Of a DNA stretch of 64,000 nucleotides, positions 45,245 through 57,272 are shown piece after piece. The notes beneath the pieces are model-generated. The model searched no databases. It was not told the origin of the DNA and was given only the letters and a program-made list of their open reading frames with translations. A program made the position numbers and the translations under genes. Origin of the DNA: Metopolophium dirhodum (taxonomy: Eukaryota > Arthropoda > Insecta > Hemiptera > Aphididae); NCBI RefSeq assembly GCF_019925205.1, contig NC_083566.1:15686001-15750000 (forward strand), given 5' to 3'. Position 1 is the stretch's first letter; every line of letters starts with the position of its first letter.

Positions 45245-48200
45245 TTACCGTCGGCACATGCGCCGCGGTGGGGCGGTGTATCGTTCTTGTAACGTGTGCA
45301 AATATTCCGTCGACCAACGGCGCCAGAAGTGCTGGTGACAGTGGTCCAACAGCTTCCAACGGTACGTGAGCGGACGTTTCGGAAACTCGGTAGTACGCGG
45401 CGGGAGCGCTAACAGCGGCTGGCCGATCAAAAAATGGCCGGGCGTTAGACAGTCGATGTCGTGAGAGTCGGTCGATGCTGGAGTGAGGGGGCGTGAGTTC
45501 AACATGGTTTCAACTCGGCACAATATGGTTGTAAATTATTCATAAGTGAACGTGTGGGCACCCATGATTCGGACCAGCAGGCGTTTAGCCGAGCGTACTA
45601 CGGCCTCCCACAACCCACCAAAATGCGGTGCACTAGGGGGATTAAACTTCCAGTCGCAGTAGGACTTCCCCGACGTAATAATCGATTATGCAGCGGGGCT
45701 ATTAATCAGCTGACGCAATTGTCTGTCGGCACCAACAAAATTTGTCCCACAGTCGGAATAAACCGTCGTAGGCAAGCCGCGCCGATCGACGAACCGGTAA
45801 AAGGCGGCGAGAAAGGCCAAATGGACAAATCTGATACGAGTTCCAAATGGACGGCTTCGACGCTCATACATACGAACACGGCTATATATGCCTTGTACGT
45901 CCGAGATTTCCGTAGTTTATTTTCACCCATAGGTATAGGCCCGCCGTAATCAACACCGACACAAGAAAACGGGTGACATTTCGACACCCGCGATTCTGGC
46001 AAGTCCGCCATGATGGGCGTGGGGATGGACGCACGGAGACGCACGCACCGTGTGCATTGACTAATGACGGAATGGATAACGGAACGCAGCGACACAATCC
46101 AATACTGCCGATGTATTAAGGAGGTCATTACCCGTGGTCCCGAGTGCCCAGTGATTTTGTGCCAGTGACGACACACCAGCAGCGCGAGGTACGAACCTTT
46201 TGCTGACAAAATTGGATGTCGACAATCGTACGGTAACTCTGAATGACGTAAGCGTCCACCGATGCGGATTATACCTCCGGAATCGACAAAAGGGCACAGC
46301 CGTGCCAACGGCTTGGATGCTAAGCGATGTAATTTTCACAGGTCGTTGATTAATGTCGGAAATGTGACACGTTGAGACGCAGGGATTACCACACGAGTTG
46401 CACCGTCGAGCTCCGCTCGAGTAAACGCATTCGATCTCTCGGCAGGACGTCGGCGACAAATATCGATAAACCGGCGCACATGCGCGACCACACGTATAAG
46501 TGCGTCGTAAGACGAGAAACGCGTGAACCATTCGACCGTGGGGGCAGCTAAACAAACTGCAGATGACATGAATTTAACTTCGGGTAGTTCCGCAATTGGC
46601 AAACGCGCGATGTCACTCCCCCATTCCTGTGGTGGGTCACGGAGAAAGGCGGGGCCCTGCCAATATAACTGATGGTGCGGCAACTCAGGCGGCATCTACC
46701 CACGGGACGCGCAATCAGCTGGGTTCATCTCCGAACTGACGTGGCGCCATTGACAACTCGGCAACAATGTCCGTACCTGGTGAACACGGTTTGATACATA
46801 TTGCTTGAACGTGTCGTGGGGCACTGTTAACCATGACAATACAATCAACGAATCTGTCCAGGCACACATGTCAACGATATCAATGTGCGCATTTAATAAT
46901 AAAAATATTCGGCTCATCCAGCGCGACAATAACACTGCGGCATTCAGCTCGAGCCTCGGAATCTATAACGGTTTAAGCGGTGCTAACTTGGTCTTGGAAC
47001 CGACCAACATGACTGACGACGCGCGAGGGGCATCATGGACGCGCAAAAACACTACCGCGGCATAGCCGCGTTGCGACGCGTCGCAAAATCCACACAACGA
47101 ACACTGAGCTCTAGCGGTTGTATTGAAATAACGCGGAACACGCACGGAGGCTAGCGCGGGCAATTCGTCGATGAACCGCGACCAATCTGAATAAATCTCG
47201 GTAGGCAAACGCTGGTCCCACGTACAATTGGACTGCCAGGTGCGTTGCATGATGTGCTTGGCAAGGAAGATTGACGGCGCAAATAAACCTAACGGATCGA
47301 AGAAACGTGCGGTTAGTGACAATATACCACGTTTGGTAAACATCATGGCTGAGTCGAGGTGAGCTTCGCATCCGAAATAATCGCCACCGGTATGCCAAGA
47401 CCGAGTCCTTCGTGTCACCGCCCTCATCACCGGCAAACGTCGTACATTTGATCACCTGGAATTCTTCCGGAACAGCATGCACAACAGCTGCGGTATTGCT
47501 AGCTCATTTTCGCAATTCAAACCCCGCGCCGTTAAGGACAGCCGTTAATTCTACTTGAATACTGAGCGCGTCTTCCACAGTGTCGGCGCCGTAACAAATG
47601 TCGTCTATATACGTCTGGTGACGCAACGCGTCACATGCGTGGGCGGAACCACGGCAGTCAACCTCAGCGACCTCTTGCAAAACACGTAGCGCGCGAAACG
47701 GCGCACAATTTACGCCATAAGTCACTGTATTTAACTCGCATTCGACGAGCTCTATGTGCGGGGACGATCGCCATAAAATATGCTGATACGCACGATATTG
47801 CGGAAGGACCGTAATCTTTCGTTACATTTTGCAAATATCGGTGGTATATGCGTGACGGAACAAACGAAAGCGCGTGAGCATACGATGTCCAGTTGTAACT
47901 TTGGTCCCGGGAATAACGATGTGTTTAATGACGAGCCATCAGCGACCGAAGCGGATGCGTCGAATACTACGCGGAATTTTTCATCGGCGCCACACACGGC
48001 ATGAAGCGGAATAAAATACCGGCCAGGAGTGGCCGTCACTGACATGGGTCCGAGTGACAAGTATTCCGACATAAAATCGTTATACTTAGTGCGCATTCGA
48101 TCGTTCGAGCTTAGCTTCCACTCGAGATGCTCGAACCGTTTCGCCGCGACCGCCCGAGACCCAGGAAATAAATCATCATGCAACGGCACGAAACGGCAAT

Positions 48201-48577
48201 GGAACCGAAAAACGGCTGGACTCGTTACGGACAACATTATCACGGAATACGGCTTCGCATTTGCCGACATCGGTAAACTTCAACAGGGCTACGTCGGACT
48301 CCTCAATGTGCCAAAAACGGTCGATTAATTGTTCCACGGAAGTGAGTAGAGACACGGTGGTTGTTTGCGGGATCGATATATCCGACGGCGACACTGAACC
48401 AATAAGGATCCACCCGAAGCATGAACTGAACACGGCAGGCAATGACTTATTCACAACAACCTGACACCCGTTAATAATGGATGAAAACAGGTCAGCGCCT
48501 AATAATAGATCAATTGGCGCAGCGATATGGAAATCCGGGTCCGAGACGGTGGTACAGACGGTGCCAATGAATGCCAC
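45245..48577 (-). pseudogene. BEL/Pao pol: protease end, RT, RNase H, integrase (broken)
   Basis: Successive - strand pieces. 48577-48176 has PIDLLLGADLFSSII and SSRFSVPLPFR, linking protease to RT. 48270-47752 begins the RT (FVPLHDDLFPGSRAVAAKRF, FRVVFDASAS). 47725-47504 has VTYGVNCAPFRALRVL and the catalytic YIDD (47611-47600). 47436-46963 has FFDPLGLFAPSIF and CGFCDASQRGYAAVVFLR. 46935-46696 has MCAWTDSLIVLSWL (RNase H) and NPADCASRG. 46308-45706 carries HRQYWIVSLRSVI.S.I.QC..C (integrase zinc-binding region) and the integrase start (PFSCVGVDYGGPIPMGENKL). 45523-45245 has MLNSRPLTP and LTPGHFLIGQPL. Frame changes near 47740, 47490, 46950 and 45700, plus stops, rule out function. Confidence 0.85.
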
Positions 48578-48683
48578 GGGAGGTCACCGGTTATAGATGG
48601 TAGAACCCATGACTCGAACGCTAAAACTGGATCGGACGCGTAGCGTGGCACAACATGGCAATCGACTCGTCCTTGTACCGTGA

Positions 48684-50164
48684 CTACCGGAGACATAGTC
48701 GCTTCGCGCATGACAGTGAAATCGCGTTTATTTGTGACGCCGAATCAATCAACGCGCGGGCCACTTGGAAACTTCCAGAACGATCACGTATATGTACCAA
48801 CGCCGTGCCAAGCACGACGGACGGCGACCCGAGCCCGGATAATAGCGATGTGGGGACAACAGCTGATTCCACCTCCGATAACGGCGCAACGTCCTTAGCT
48901 GTCGGATGTAACAAACTATGATGACGGCGTGAACAAACTGCACATTTGGCGGGCGCCTTACAGCTAGGCGACCAACGATCGGGACTGAGGCACGAGAAAC
49001 AAATACGTTGAGCACGCGCCCATTTCGTGCGTTCATCCGCGGGAAGCGAACTAAATTTACGGCACACATCGAGCGCGTGTAAATTATTGCAATATTGACA
49101 CGACAATGTATGCGGCGACGGCGGCGGTACTTGCACAGCTGAGACTAACGATGTCGGCGATGGTCGATCCACTTTATGTGACCACTTCGACGGCACAGAC
49201 GGTCGGTCCTTAGAACGGGACGCGAGCATGGCCTGTTTACCGGCGACGCCCTGTACGCGCTCGAGAATAGCAATACGATTTTTAATAAATGTGAACAAGT
49301 CATCCACCGTGGGAAGTCACCTGTCGTTCCCGTCTCAAATAACGTGCGACACGACGACGAAAGGCACCGTGACGCCAGTGAAAATAAAATGAAATCGCCT
49401 AAGTCCGGAACCTGTAATGCGGTAAGGACTGAAATACCTTCACCAAACACCGACATAAATTTACTCAGGTCCGACAAACTATCCACGGACGACACAGGTA
49501 CTTGCAACAATTGGTCGACGAATGATCCCGCGACTAAACGCGGCTTGTCGTAACGCGATACTGATGTGGCCCAAGCTACGGTGAATGTGGCTCCCGAAAC
49601 CAGTATGCCACGGATAACGTCGGCAGCGCCTCCGTGAACGCAGCTTCGCAAATGATAAAACCGCTCGATGTCGGGTATGTCCGGAAATTGAGACACTACA
49701 GCGAGGAACTGATCTCGGGATGCAGGCCACTTATGAATATCGCCGTCGAATTGTGGTTATGGAATTTCAGGTAGTCGGCGGAAAACGCGGGTTTGTGCCA
49801 CGTGATAGTCACCTCCGGCAACAGATCCCAGCGGCGGCGTAGGTTGAACATGGTATTGTGACACAATAGACCTGATATAATCTACCCAACCGTTCACTTG
49901 AACGAGCAGGTCAGTCGTGTATTCGCACAACATATCGAAAACACAATAAGCGTCGAACACGGCATCGACCTCAATCTCGAACCCAGTCAACAGATTATCC
50001 AGCCTGGTAGATGCCGCGAGCAGCTAAGGCGCCAGGGTCGCATCAGCACTGGCCAGTCGAGCCGTCGCGTGGATAGCCTTAATGCTCGCGACGTACGATT
50101 CTCGTTTGGCCAACGCTCGGTCTTTCGCGAGCTTATCACGCTCCACCTCCTCGTCAGAAGCCAT
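48684..50164 (-). pseudogene. BEL/Pao gag and aspartic protease (broken)
   Basis: The likely start is ATG 50164 (MASDEEVERDKLAKD), an alpha-helical N-terminus. In the next frame 49990-49757 ends with RVFRRLPEIPKP-like sequence, the lead-in to the DUF1759-type capsid region. 49696-49307 has FPDIPDIERFYHLRSCVHGG and FVDQLLQVPVSSVDSL. 49307-48684 holds the knuckle region (CQYCNNLHALDVC; ICFSCLSPDRWSPSC; CAVCSRRHHSLLHP) and the retropepsin-like site ALIDSASQINAIS, where the D-S-A triad is visible. At least three frame changes. Confidence 0.85.
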
Positions 50165-50336
50165 GACACGGCTGGTTACGAATTCGGGAGGATGCAAACA
50201 AAAGGTGCGCGCATGTAACAACGGGGCAATCACTCAGTCTAGCAGCACTCAAATACAATAACTAACGGGGACACTGGTCCTACTCAAGCTGTCACAAACC
50301 CAATCCAAACGTGAACACCACAATTAAATATGAAAC

Positions 50337-50354
50337 AACCACGCTCTGCTACCA
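50337..50354 (-). other. Primer-binding-site candidate
   Basis: Two to three bases after the LTR end, the - strand reads TGGTAGCAGAGCGTGGTT. It begins with TGG, the complement of a tRNA CCA end. The tRNA species was not identified. Confidence 0.6.
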
Positions 50355-50356
50355 AA

Positions 50357-50995
50357 TGTTTGGGCTGCCAGCTATTCACTAGCATTTGGTCGAGCAGCTA
50401 CTTAAGTGACGAGAAAATGGTGTTCAAATTTGGACGGAATAGGTGACCGATATATATAATAATAACACTATTGTTGTAATAATAATAATAAGTTGTGTAT
50501 TGCCACGGTGGGGTGGTGTATCGGCGGCTGAGCCAGCTGCTGCGACGATGGCGACGACAAGCAGGTGAACGGGGCGCAGCGGCTGTTGGCGGCGGCACCG
50601 GACGACGGCGAGTGACCGGATTACATAATACGCAAGTTACGTGATCACGGCACCGAGCGTGGCGTCACACGAGGGATACACCACAGTACCATACGTATAA
50701 ACAATAATAATAGCACGCCGGACGGTGCGATCACGAAGCAATGCACTAGCGCGAAATAATAATCGACACACAGCGAGGAATATAATAACATAACATAAAT
50801 CGCACTACACGCAGTGACCGAACGACGGACGGTCGTGACACACGGTGGGCTCGCCTGGAGCGTACGGAGAGGACTGGTATAAAGTTGCCGGCAGCGATTC
50901 GTCCGGAGCCCGGTGTCCGCGGTCCGCGCGATGCGCCGTCCGTCGCGCAGACCGGTTGCCAACTGTTGCACAATAAACGGCGGCAAGTTCGAACA
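50357..50995 (-). repeat. 5' LTR of the BEL/Pao element
   Basis: On the - strand it starts TGTTCGAACTTGCC and ends GGCAGCCCAAACA, so TG...CA with TGTT/AACA inverted ends. Length is 639 bp. The outer boundary is supported because RTE coding sequence (NEIN.., INATNRGYHAMRKMF) resumes within a few bases at 51001. The partner LTR is missing, so identity of the two cannot be used. Confidence 0.65.
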
Positions 50996-51000
50996 ATGCA

Positions 51001-51550
51001 TAACGAGATAAATCCAGCATAAATGCAACAAATCGAGGGTACCACGCAATGCGTAAAATGTTCACATCGAAACTCCTTTCAAGAGACACAAAGAAAAAAC
51101 TTACGTCTCATTGTCATGTATGGATGTGAAACATGATCAACGACGCAGGGTGACAAGAATAAGCTTTGAAAGGAAAATACTTGGAAACATATATGTGAAA
51201 CCCCAATACTGTTGTATACGAGTGGATAAAAACGTAGACTTAAAGCTAACTGTATTAATTCACCCAATTTATAAGATTTTTTGAGGTAAAAAAAGCCATA
51301 GTAAGCCTATCACATATGGCGTGCAGAGTGTTGATTGTTTAGACAGGTACTCATCGACACGCCAAATAAAAACGACCTGTGCTCTGTGGAAGACCATGAC
51401 AACGGTGGATGGTTGGAGTAAAAGATGACTTAAAAAGATTAAGAAATGGAGCGATTATTGAGGATTCATAAGATCGAGAAGTTTGGAGAGATCTGCTAAA
51501 AGACTCCAAAGCGTCTGAATGACACGTGAAGCAAAAACAAAAAAAAAATG
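51001..51550 (+). pseudogene. RTE LINE, C-terminal part
   Basis: INATNRGYHAMRKMFTSKLL SRDTKK is the post-RT block (ANR....L...SKLLS). In the next frame RLIVMYGCET precedes an in-frame stop, followed by FERKILGNIYVKP. Near the end, MVGVKDDLKRLRNGAIIED and VWRDLLKDSKAS match the C-terminal 'W.DGV.EDL..L' and 'DR..WR.L...AK' blocks of RTE elements. The 3' tail is AAAAACAAAAAAAAAATG before the TSD. Multiple stops and frame changes. Confidence 0.75.
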
Positions 51551-51559
51551 TTTATAAGT

Positions 51560-51870
51560 TTAGTTGGCATTAAATGTATAATATAATAATCATATTAGTT
51601 ATTACGTTGTAGGTACATTACTAGTTAGTAATCTCTATAAATTGGTAGAAAGGTACCTCCAAGCTATTACATTGGCGTAGCGCGATGAATTTATATGGTG
51701 GGGGGGGGGGGGTTATAGTCTATAATTTTTCAGGTATACAACATATATTTTAAAAATGTAACAAATAAGAAATTAAGGGTGGAGCTAAACAAAATTCTGG
51801 GAGGGATATAATAGCCCTCATAGCTCCCTTCTCCCATTCTACACCTAGGAATTCAAGGGGCTCCAGTCGA
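51560..51870. other. Spacer with poly-G tract
   Basis: An uninterrupted run of 13 or more G's at about 51700-51713. A word ATTGGCGTAGCGCGATG at 51672 looks like a transposon end but no partner was found. Confidence 0.4.
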
Positions 51871-52225
51871 TGATAAAAAGTGACTTTTAGACCAAAAATC
51901 CAGGAAAAACTGGAGGAATTTGGTTTGATGGATTTTAATTTTGAAAACCGATTATGATTCATTAAAAAGTTCATTAGGTTTGACTAGAGACGATTTTTAA
52001 AACTCCAATTATTGTTAGTGTTATAATGAATAATATAAATACAAAAATATCATATTTTTATTATGGATATCACAGCTGAAAAAATTAGATATTGTAAATC
52101 GCCTCAGCCGAAACCTAGTAAACTTGGTAATCAATGAAAATCAGTTTTAAAAATTTTAATTCGTCATACCAAATTCTTTCAGTTTTAAAAGGATTTTTGG
52201 TCTAAAAACCACTTAATTTGAAAGT
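51871..52225. mobile_element. Foldback (inverted-repeat) element
   Basis: The left arm (51876-51965: TTTTAGACCAAAAATCC, GAATTTGGTTTGATGG, AAAACCGATTATGATTC) is matched by the reverse complement of the right arm (52128-52218: TTTTAGACCAAAAATCC, GAATTTGGTATGACGA, AAAACTGATTTTCATTG). Arms are about 85 bp around a 160-bp centre. No TSD determined. Confidence 0.65.
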
Positions 52226-55200
52226 TTATCTAATTAATTTCTTCGCCAATGCCTGCGCGTACGTAAATTAATTGACGGCAACATAAATAACGACCGACTT
52301 ACCGGTCGGTACCTATTATTATAATTCAGGATATTTCTAGGAAATATTGATCGAAACGATACAGATTAAACTCACATATTCTAATGTTCGTTTACTTTGT
52401 ACACAATTCATTTGAATGTGATCCTGTCAAATTGTCTATATTAATTTCCTTAAAACACGACCCACTGGAGCCCCCTTAAGAAATATTTTTAGAAAAATGA
52501 TTTCAAATTTATTTTGAAGGTAAATGCTTGACATAATACAATTGCTTGTTGAATGGTGGCATGGTGCTATAAAAAATATAATTCAGTGTTCGGTGTGAAT
52601 TGTGAATATATTGTTATACATTGATTGTAGAGTACCTTTATCGTATATAATTATTATAAGTTTATAAATTAAAAATATACATTTATAACTGCAGTATTCT
52701 TATTCCCGCAATGCTTATACATTGCCCAATTTTAGTTTAATAATTGTATTATCAAATACCGAACCCAGATTTATACTATGAAATGTATAACTATTTATAC
52801 AATTTTAAGTATTTCTCATAAAATATTAATAATAATACAATTATTAGTATACGTATTAACATAATTTTATATAAATACTACACAGTATTAATAATTGATA
52901 TATACAAATATATACAATATGCTACAAACACACACATTATAATAATAATATTATGATATAATATAATATAGAAAACTAATCTCCGATCTGAATACCAAAT
53001 AATTTTTAAACGCAATGTTTTCTTTTAATTATTTAATGATGCCATTTATGATTTATACTTATAAGATTTTTTATAAGATCAATAGTTTTTAAATTGCATA
53101 ATAATAATTTGTAATTTAATAAAAATTATATAGTGACTTGATTTGTTTCAAATAAAAAATCTAGATCACTAGATCAGTAGGTGGAGCGTTAGAGATATTC
53201 TAAATTAGAACATAAGTAAAATATTATGTTATAATTACCTAGATACACTACTTATTTTTAATTTATATAATACAATGATTAAGATTTAAACAATATAATA
53301 TTATGTGTTAATATTTTAAACATATTTTTATTATGACTTTAAGTAAAATAACGTCGGTTTTATAATAATAAAATATATTTGATAACGTTTTATAAAACCA
53401 TAATTATCTTTATAAAGTGCTCGGATATACTTGTTCAATATAATATAGTACTATTATAGTAGTATTGTTTTAAGTTGTATTTTATTAAATCATGATAATA
53501 GGTATTATGGTAAGTATTATAAAGATATAATTATGTAACCTTAAGGTACTTATCGTCTATCATTTATATTAAATTTATACGTGATATACTTTTTACTACT
53601 TAACATAAGTACCCAGGTTAAGAAATCTAGAAATACTTCTAAATTATATAGATTTAGAAATGGAAAGTAATAATGATACTTATGTTTATAATACTGTGAG
53701 AAGTGAACACCAATTCATATAGATGAATTCAAATCCATATCTGGATAGAATCCTCTATTATATGAACTAGTAGGATAGATGATTATTATTTATTACCAAC
53801 TTTCTACTTTCAGTGCTTGAATTGGAGGAAGATGCGGGGGGGGGGGGGTGGAGTGTCACTTATATACACAAATATTTTAGCGTACACAGTCTTGGTAATC
53901 AAAACGACATTTTAATATCCAGGTACGCAATTTTTTTATAGTTACACATCCCCTTCCTATTTTTCCCCCAATTCAAACACTTTCTTCTTTAACATACCCA
54001 TATCTCGCTTATTATCATTGCTATGGTTTTGTATTTATAATTATGACATGTATGTGTACTTGAAACATTAAACAACTTTAATTTTTTTTTCAAAACTAAC
54101 GATTTTTATTGAATCACAGTTAGAGTCATAGGTCACACATAAACCATAATATATAAAACCAGAGTATCTTCACCCACCTGTTTTTATTTGCCATACCTAC
54201 CTATTCAGTATTCATAATAAATAATTATTTTTAAATGTAATTATTATTAGGCGATTTGATAAAGTGTATTCAATTTGTGAATAAAATATGATTAATGATT
54301 AAGTATTTATAATTTGTATTACTATAAATGTTTCTAAAATAGTTAATTTCATATAATTCACTAGTGAAGGCGTAGATATTAGATGGAAATAAAACAACAT
54401 AAGTTTCTTTTTATATGACATTATATTGTATTGAATTAGTTATTGAATAAGAATTTACTAATCAAATAAATTGTAACAAGTAAATATTATAAGTGGGATT
54501 CACTCACAGATATCCATGGATTATATCGAATTTTTGACGATTTAAAATAAACATTATATTGTATTAATAACTATTTAGCTGTATAGATAATGTTAAGTAC
54601 TGTTTAACATGTTTTATTTTACAAAATGTATAAACATAAAATATGTTTTAGTGTTACTTATATTCTATGTTATATTGAATATTATAGTTTTGTCTATGGG
54701 CAATAGTCATGCATTATATAAGTATACATAACTAAATTTAAGTTATGTGATTTCTGTTAATTTAAAATAATATAAATACATAATATAATGTTACGTGTAG
54801 TTATATAAAGTTTGTTTTTATTTAAAATAGTGGGGTATATCTTATTGAAATCATTACAATTAATATGTAACTACCTACTGCAGTACTGCGGGCTAATGAG
54901 TAAATAAAATAGATTGTTATTCAGAAATTACGAGGTTTAAGAATTATATTTATTAATATTTGAAATCTTACTGGTTCACTAAATGTGAAATTATGTGGAT
55001 AGAATGACGTAAGTAGCTACCTAATATTTGTCTTCGCCCGAAAGTAAGTAGATATATTTGAGTTACAGAAGTATAAAGAACACTTGATATGATCTACAAA
55101 CTACCGAAAACCGTATCTAATCCGTAACAAACATAAAGGTAAATTTTAATACACATAGATACATTCTTAGTCCTACAAATGCAATTATTACAATAAAAAA

Positions 55201-55523
55201 AACCTATGTTAGGCACATGGTGTCTTGTCTTATAATCATAAAAAAAACAACGATTACAATTTTAAAAGTTTTGTGTATATAAACCAATTGATTCAGTAAG
55301 TATAATTATACATTTATGTTGAGGTTCTATAAAATTGTTAAAAATCCAAGTAAAAAGAAAATTATTCGAATATGGATGTCTATAAATCAAATTAAAGATC
55401 CAGAGTGACGGACATCAGATAAATAGGTACCTACCTATGATCATAATTTATATCATATAGTGAGTTAAATCAATGAATAAATATATATTTAAATATGTTT
55501 ACTAAAATACTTCTCTTTTTCAG
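52226..55523. other. Long AT-rich stretch, no feature seen
   Basis: About 3.3 kb of A/T-rich DNA. A run of 12 G's lies near 53836. The 160 bp at 53800-53990 is slightly less AT-rich. No repeats of the families above were recognised. Compatible with intron or intergenic DNA. Confidence 0.4.
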
Positions 55524-55642
55524 GTATGAAATCTAATAATAGTCACGGCGAAGAAATGCCTCTAACTTGTACTAAAAAAAACTATTCCAATAATAGATAC
55601 TTAATATTCCATCGTACCAATAATACCATTGTCAAGTTATAA
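55524..55642 (+). CDS. Possible alternative terminal exon of the zinc-finger gene
   Basis: Preceded by TACTTCTCTTTTTCAG, a strong acceptor. The two leading bases GT then ATG AAA TCT open a frame to TAA at 55640-55642. The acceptor phase (two bases completing a codon) is the one needed after the exon ending at 42205, which leaves one G. The encoded piece includes SHGEEMPLTCTKKNYSNNRY. Its pattern EEMPLTCTKK...NNRY loosely resembles the EPMDLSCVKI...KKTRY stretch of exon 41640-41792, so it may be a decayed exon duplicate. There is no zinc finger. Chance alone could give this; no further support. Confidence 0.25.
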
Positions 55643-56190
55643 ACATTCGAGCAAGGTTTTATGTACTATTAATTATTATACGTAAGTATGTGATGTCTGT
55701 GCGATTATAATTATGAATTAAAATATAATTTAATGAAAATTTATTTTTTGTTTTTAATTTATAGAAGAGAATTTCTAAACAGAATATAAGAAAATGACAA
55801 TATTATTTTATGCAGCTATTCGAAAAATAACTAATAAGTATGATCTTAATTAAATTGATTTAGGTAGCCTCAAATCAAATGTAAATTACATTTGTGCCAA
55901 ATATTCATCGTTGAAAAAGGTAAAATCTTTGTATATATGAATTTATAATTTTTTTAATTCGACGATTCAAAAGGTAATTATTATTCAATATTGAGTTTAG
56001 TGTTAATTTTATTTGCTTTCAAAAATCATACTTCAATTTTATAATAAAAATTATTAACTATAATAACTATTGTTGTTGGAGATTACGATTATCGACGCGC
56101 CGCCGTTTTGACCGGTTTCACGTATTAGTGCACAGAGTCGTGATCACTCGTGGACTTTGGTCCCGACGGCCGGTCAACGGTGTTTATCTC
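55643..56190. other. AT-rich spacer, then a GC-richer lead-in to the BEL/Pao fragment
   Basis: 56060-56190 becomes GC-rich (CGACGCGCCGCCG) before gag sequence begins. It may be remaining LTR or 5' leader of the element, but no TG...CA ends were identified. Confidence 0.35.
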
Positions 56191-57272
56191 TGTGATTTTC
56201 AAAGGCCCGTGTATCGCTTCTGGAGGCAGTCAACTGTTCTAATGTTCCAAAACATCCTACTCACACTCATAGTCATTCGAAACCAGTTCCAACTAGGTTG
56301 GGATCAAAAGGTTCGAAGGTTTCGTTGCTGTCTTCAAAGACTGACGCTTCGACCTCATCAAAGTGTCTGTTCTGTTCGGGAAGCCATGCATCAGTCGCGT
56401 GTAATGAGTTTTCAAAAATGTCTCTGGATGAGAGGTATGACGTCGCCCGTAAGACTAGGATCTGTTTTCGGTGTCTTAATTCAACTCATTGGTCTAATCA
56501 TTGTAAAACAGCCAAACCGTGTACTAAGTGTTCTGGTCGTCATCACACTTTATTACACCCTGTAAGTAAGCCCTCGTCGTCTTCTGACTCGACTCCGGCT
56601 GTCACAGCGTCAACAACCTCCTCAATTACGAGCTCACTAAACAAAACAACTGTACTTTTGGGAACAGCCTTAGTTCACGTGCGTGACCGTGCTGGTTATA
56701 TGCAATCTGTTCGAGTTCTTATTGACTCTGCCTCTCAGATCACCGCAATGTCCATCGCCTGTGTGGATCGTCTGGAACTAAAAAGAAGTAGATGGACCGC
56801 ACCGATAACTGGCTTGACTGGCGTATCGATACCAATAATATCAGGAAAAGTCGATTGTTATATGACGCCCAGACATACTACGGACCCAACATTTTCCTTA
56901 ACTGCTTGGGTCATGCGAACTATAGTTTCAGATATGCCATCTCAACATCTACCGAAGCTTATCAAGGACAAGTGTTCCCATCCTGCACTAGCTGACCCTC
57001 ACTTTGACCTGTCCACATCTATTGATATGCTACTGGGAGCAGACGTGTTTGCTCGAATCATGGATGGAAAACGGGTGTCAATCGATGATTCTCTACCTGT
57101 CGCATACGGATCAGTCTTTGGTTGGGTCTTGATAGGCGAACTCCCTGTTCAACAGTACCATTGTAACACCGCTGTATCCCTGTCGGTATCACTGGAAGGG
57201 CTGGTCCAACGTTTTTGGCAACTCGAAGAACCGGATGAAGCTCCTACTACGTTTACTAGTGATGGACAATGA
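56190..57272 (+). pseudogene. BEL/Pao gag end and aspartic protease
   Basis: Open from just after a TGA near 56190 to the TGA at 57270-57272. The first piece (RVSLLEAVNC and a His/Ser/Pro-rich linker) is the end of gag. Knuckles follow (CLFCSGSHASVAC, ICFRCLNSTHWSNHC, CTKCSGRHHTLLHP). Then comes LLGTALVHVRDRAGYMQSVR with VLIDSASQITAMS, the retropepsin active site with its D-S-A. Further on are SIDMLLGADVFARIMDG and FGWVLIGELP. The same frame continues past the stop into RT, so this is one polyprotein interrupted by a nonsense codon. At the corresponding place the - strand copy has a sense codon. Confidence 0.9.

Larger units (their letters stand above)
45245..50995 (-). mobile_element. BEL/Pao LTR retrotransposon, 3' truncated, defective
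   Basis: Order on the - strand: 5' LTR (50995-50357), a primer-binding-site-like TGGTAGCAGAGC (50354 down), gag, zinc knuckles, protease, RT, RNase H, integrase, and the beginning of the C-terminal DUF5641-type domain, where it ends abruptly at about 45245. The gag-protease-RT-RNaseH-IN order and sequence style are BEL/Pao. No 3' LTR. It is GC-rich relative to the host and riddled with frameshifts. It is inserted in the post-RT region of an RTE LINE. Confidence 0.85.
44743..51550 (+). mobile_element. RTE-type LINE split by a BEL/Pao element; outer 9-bp TSD
   Basis: TTTATAAGT at 44734-44742 and again at 51551-51559 bounds the composite. The left segment (44743 to about 45240) has an RTE-style 5' region (TGGTCCTCCAGGTTTGGGGG) and the start of the endonuclease. 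The right segment (about 50997-51550) has the post-RT and C-terminal blocks and an A-rich 3' tail. The BEL/Pao element (45245-50995, - strand) lies between. The LINE's RT domain is absent. The 5' motif also occurs at about 60389 in the other RTE copy. Confidence 0.8.

Noticed and set aside
45554..50218. Numerous + strand frames across the - strand BEL/Pao element
   Set aside because: Antisense shadows of GC-rich pol and gag sequence. All recognised motifs are on the - strand.
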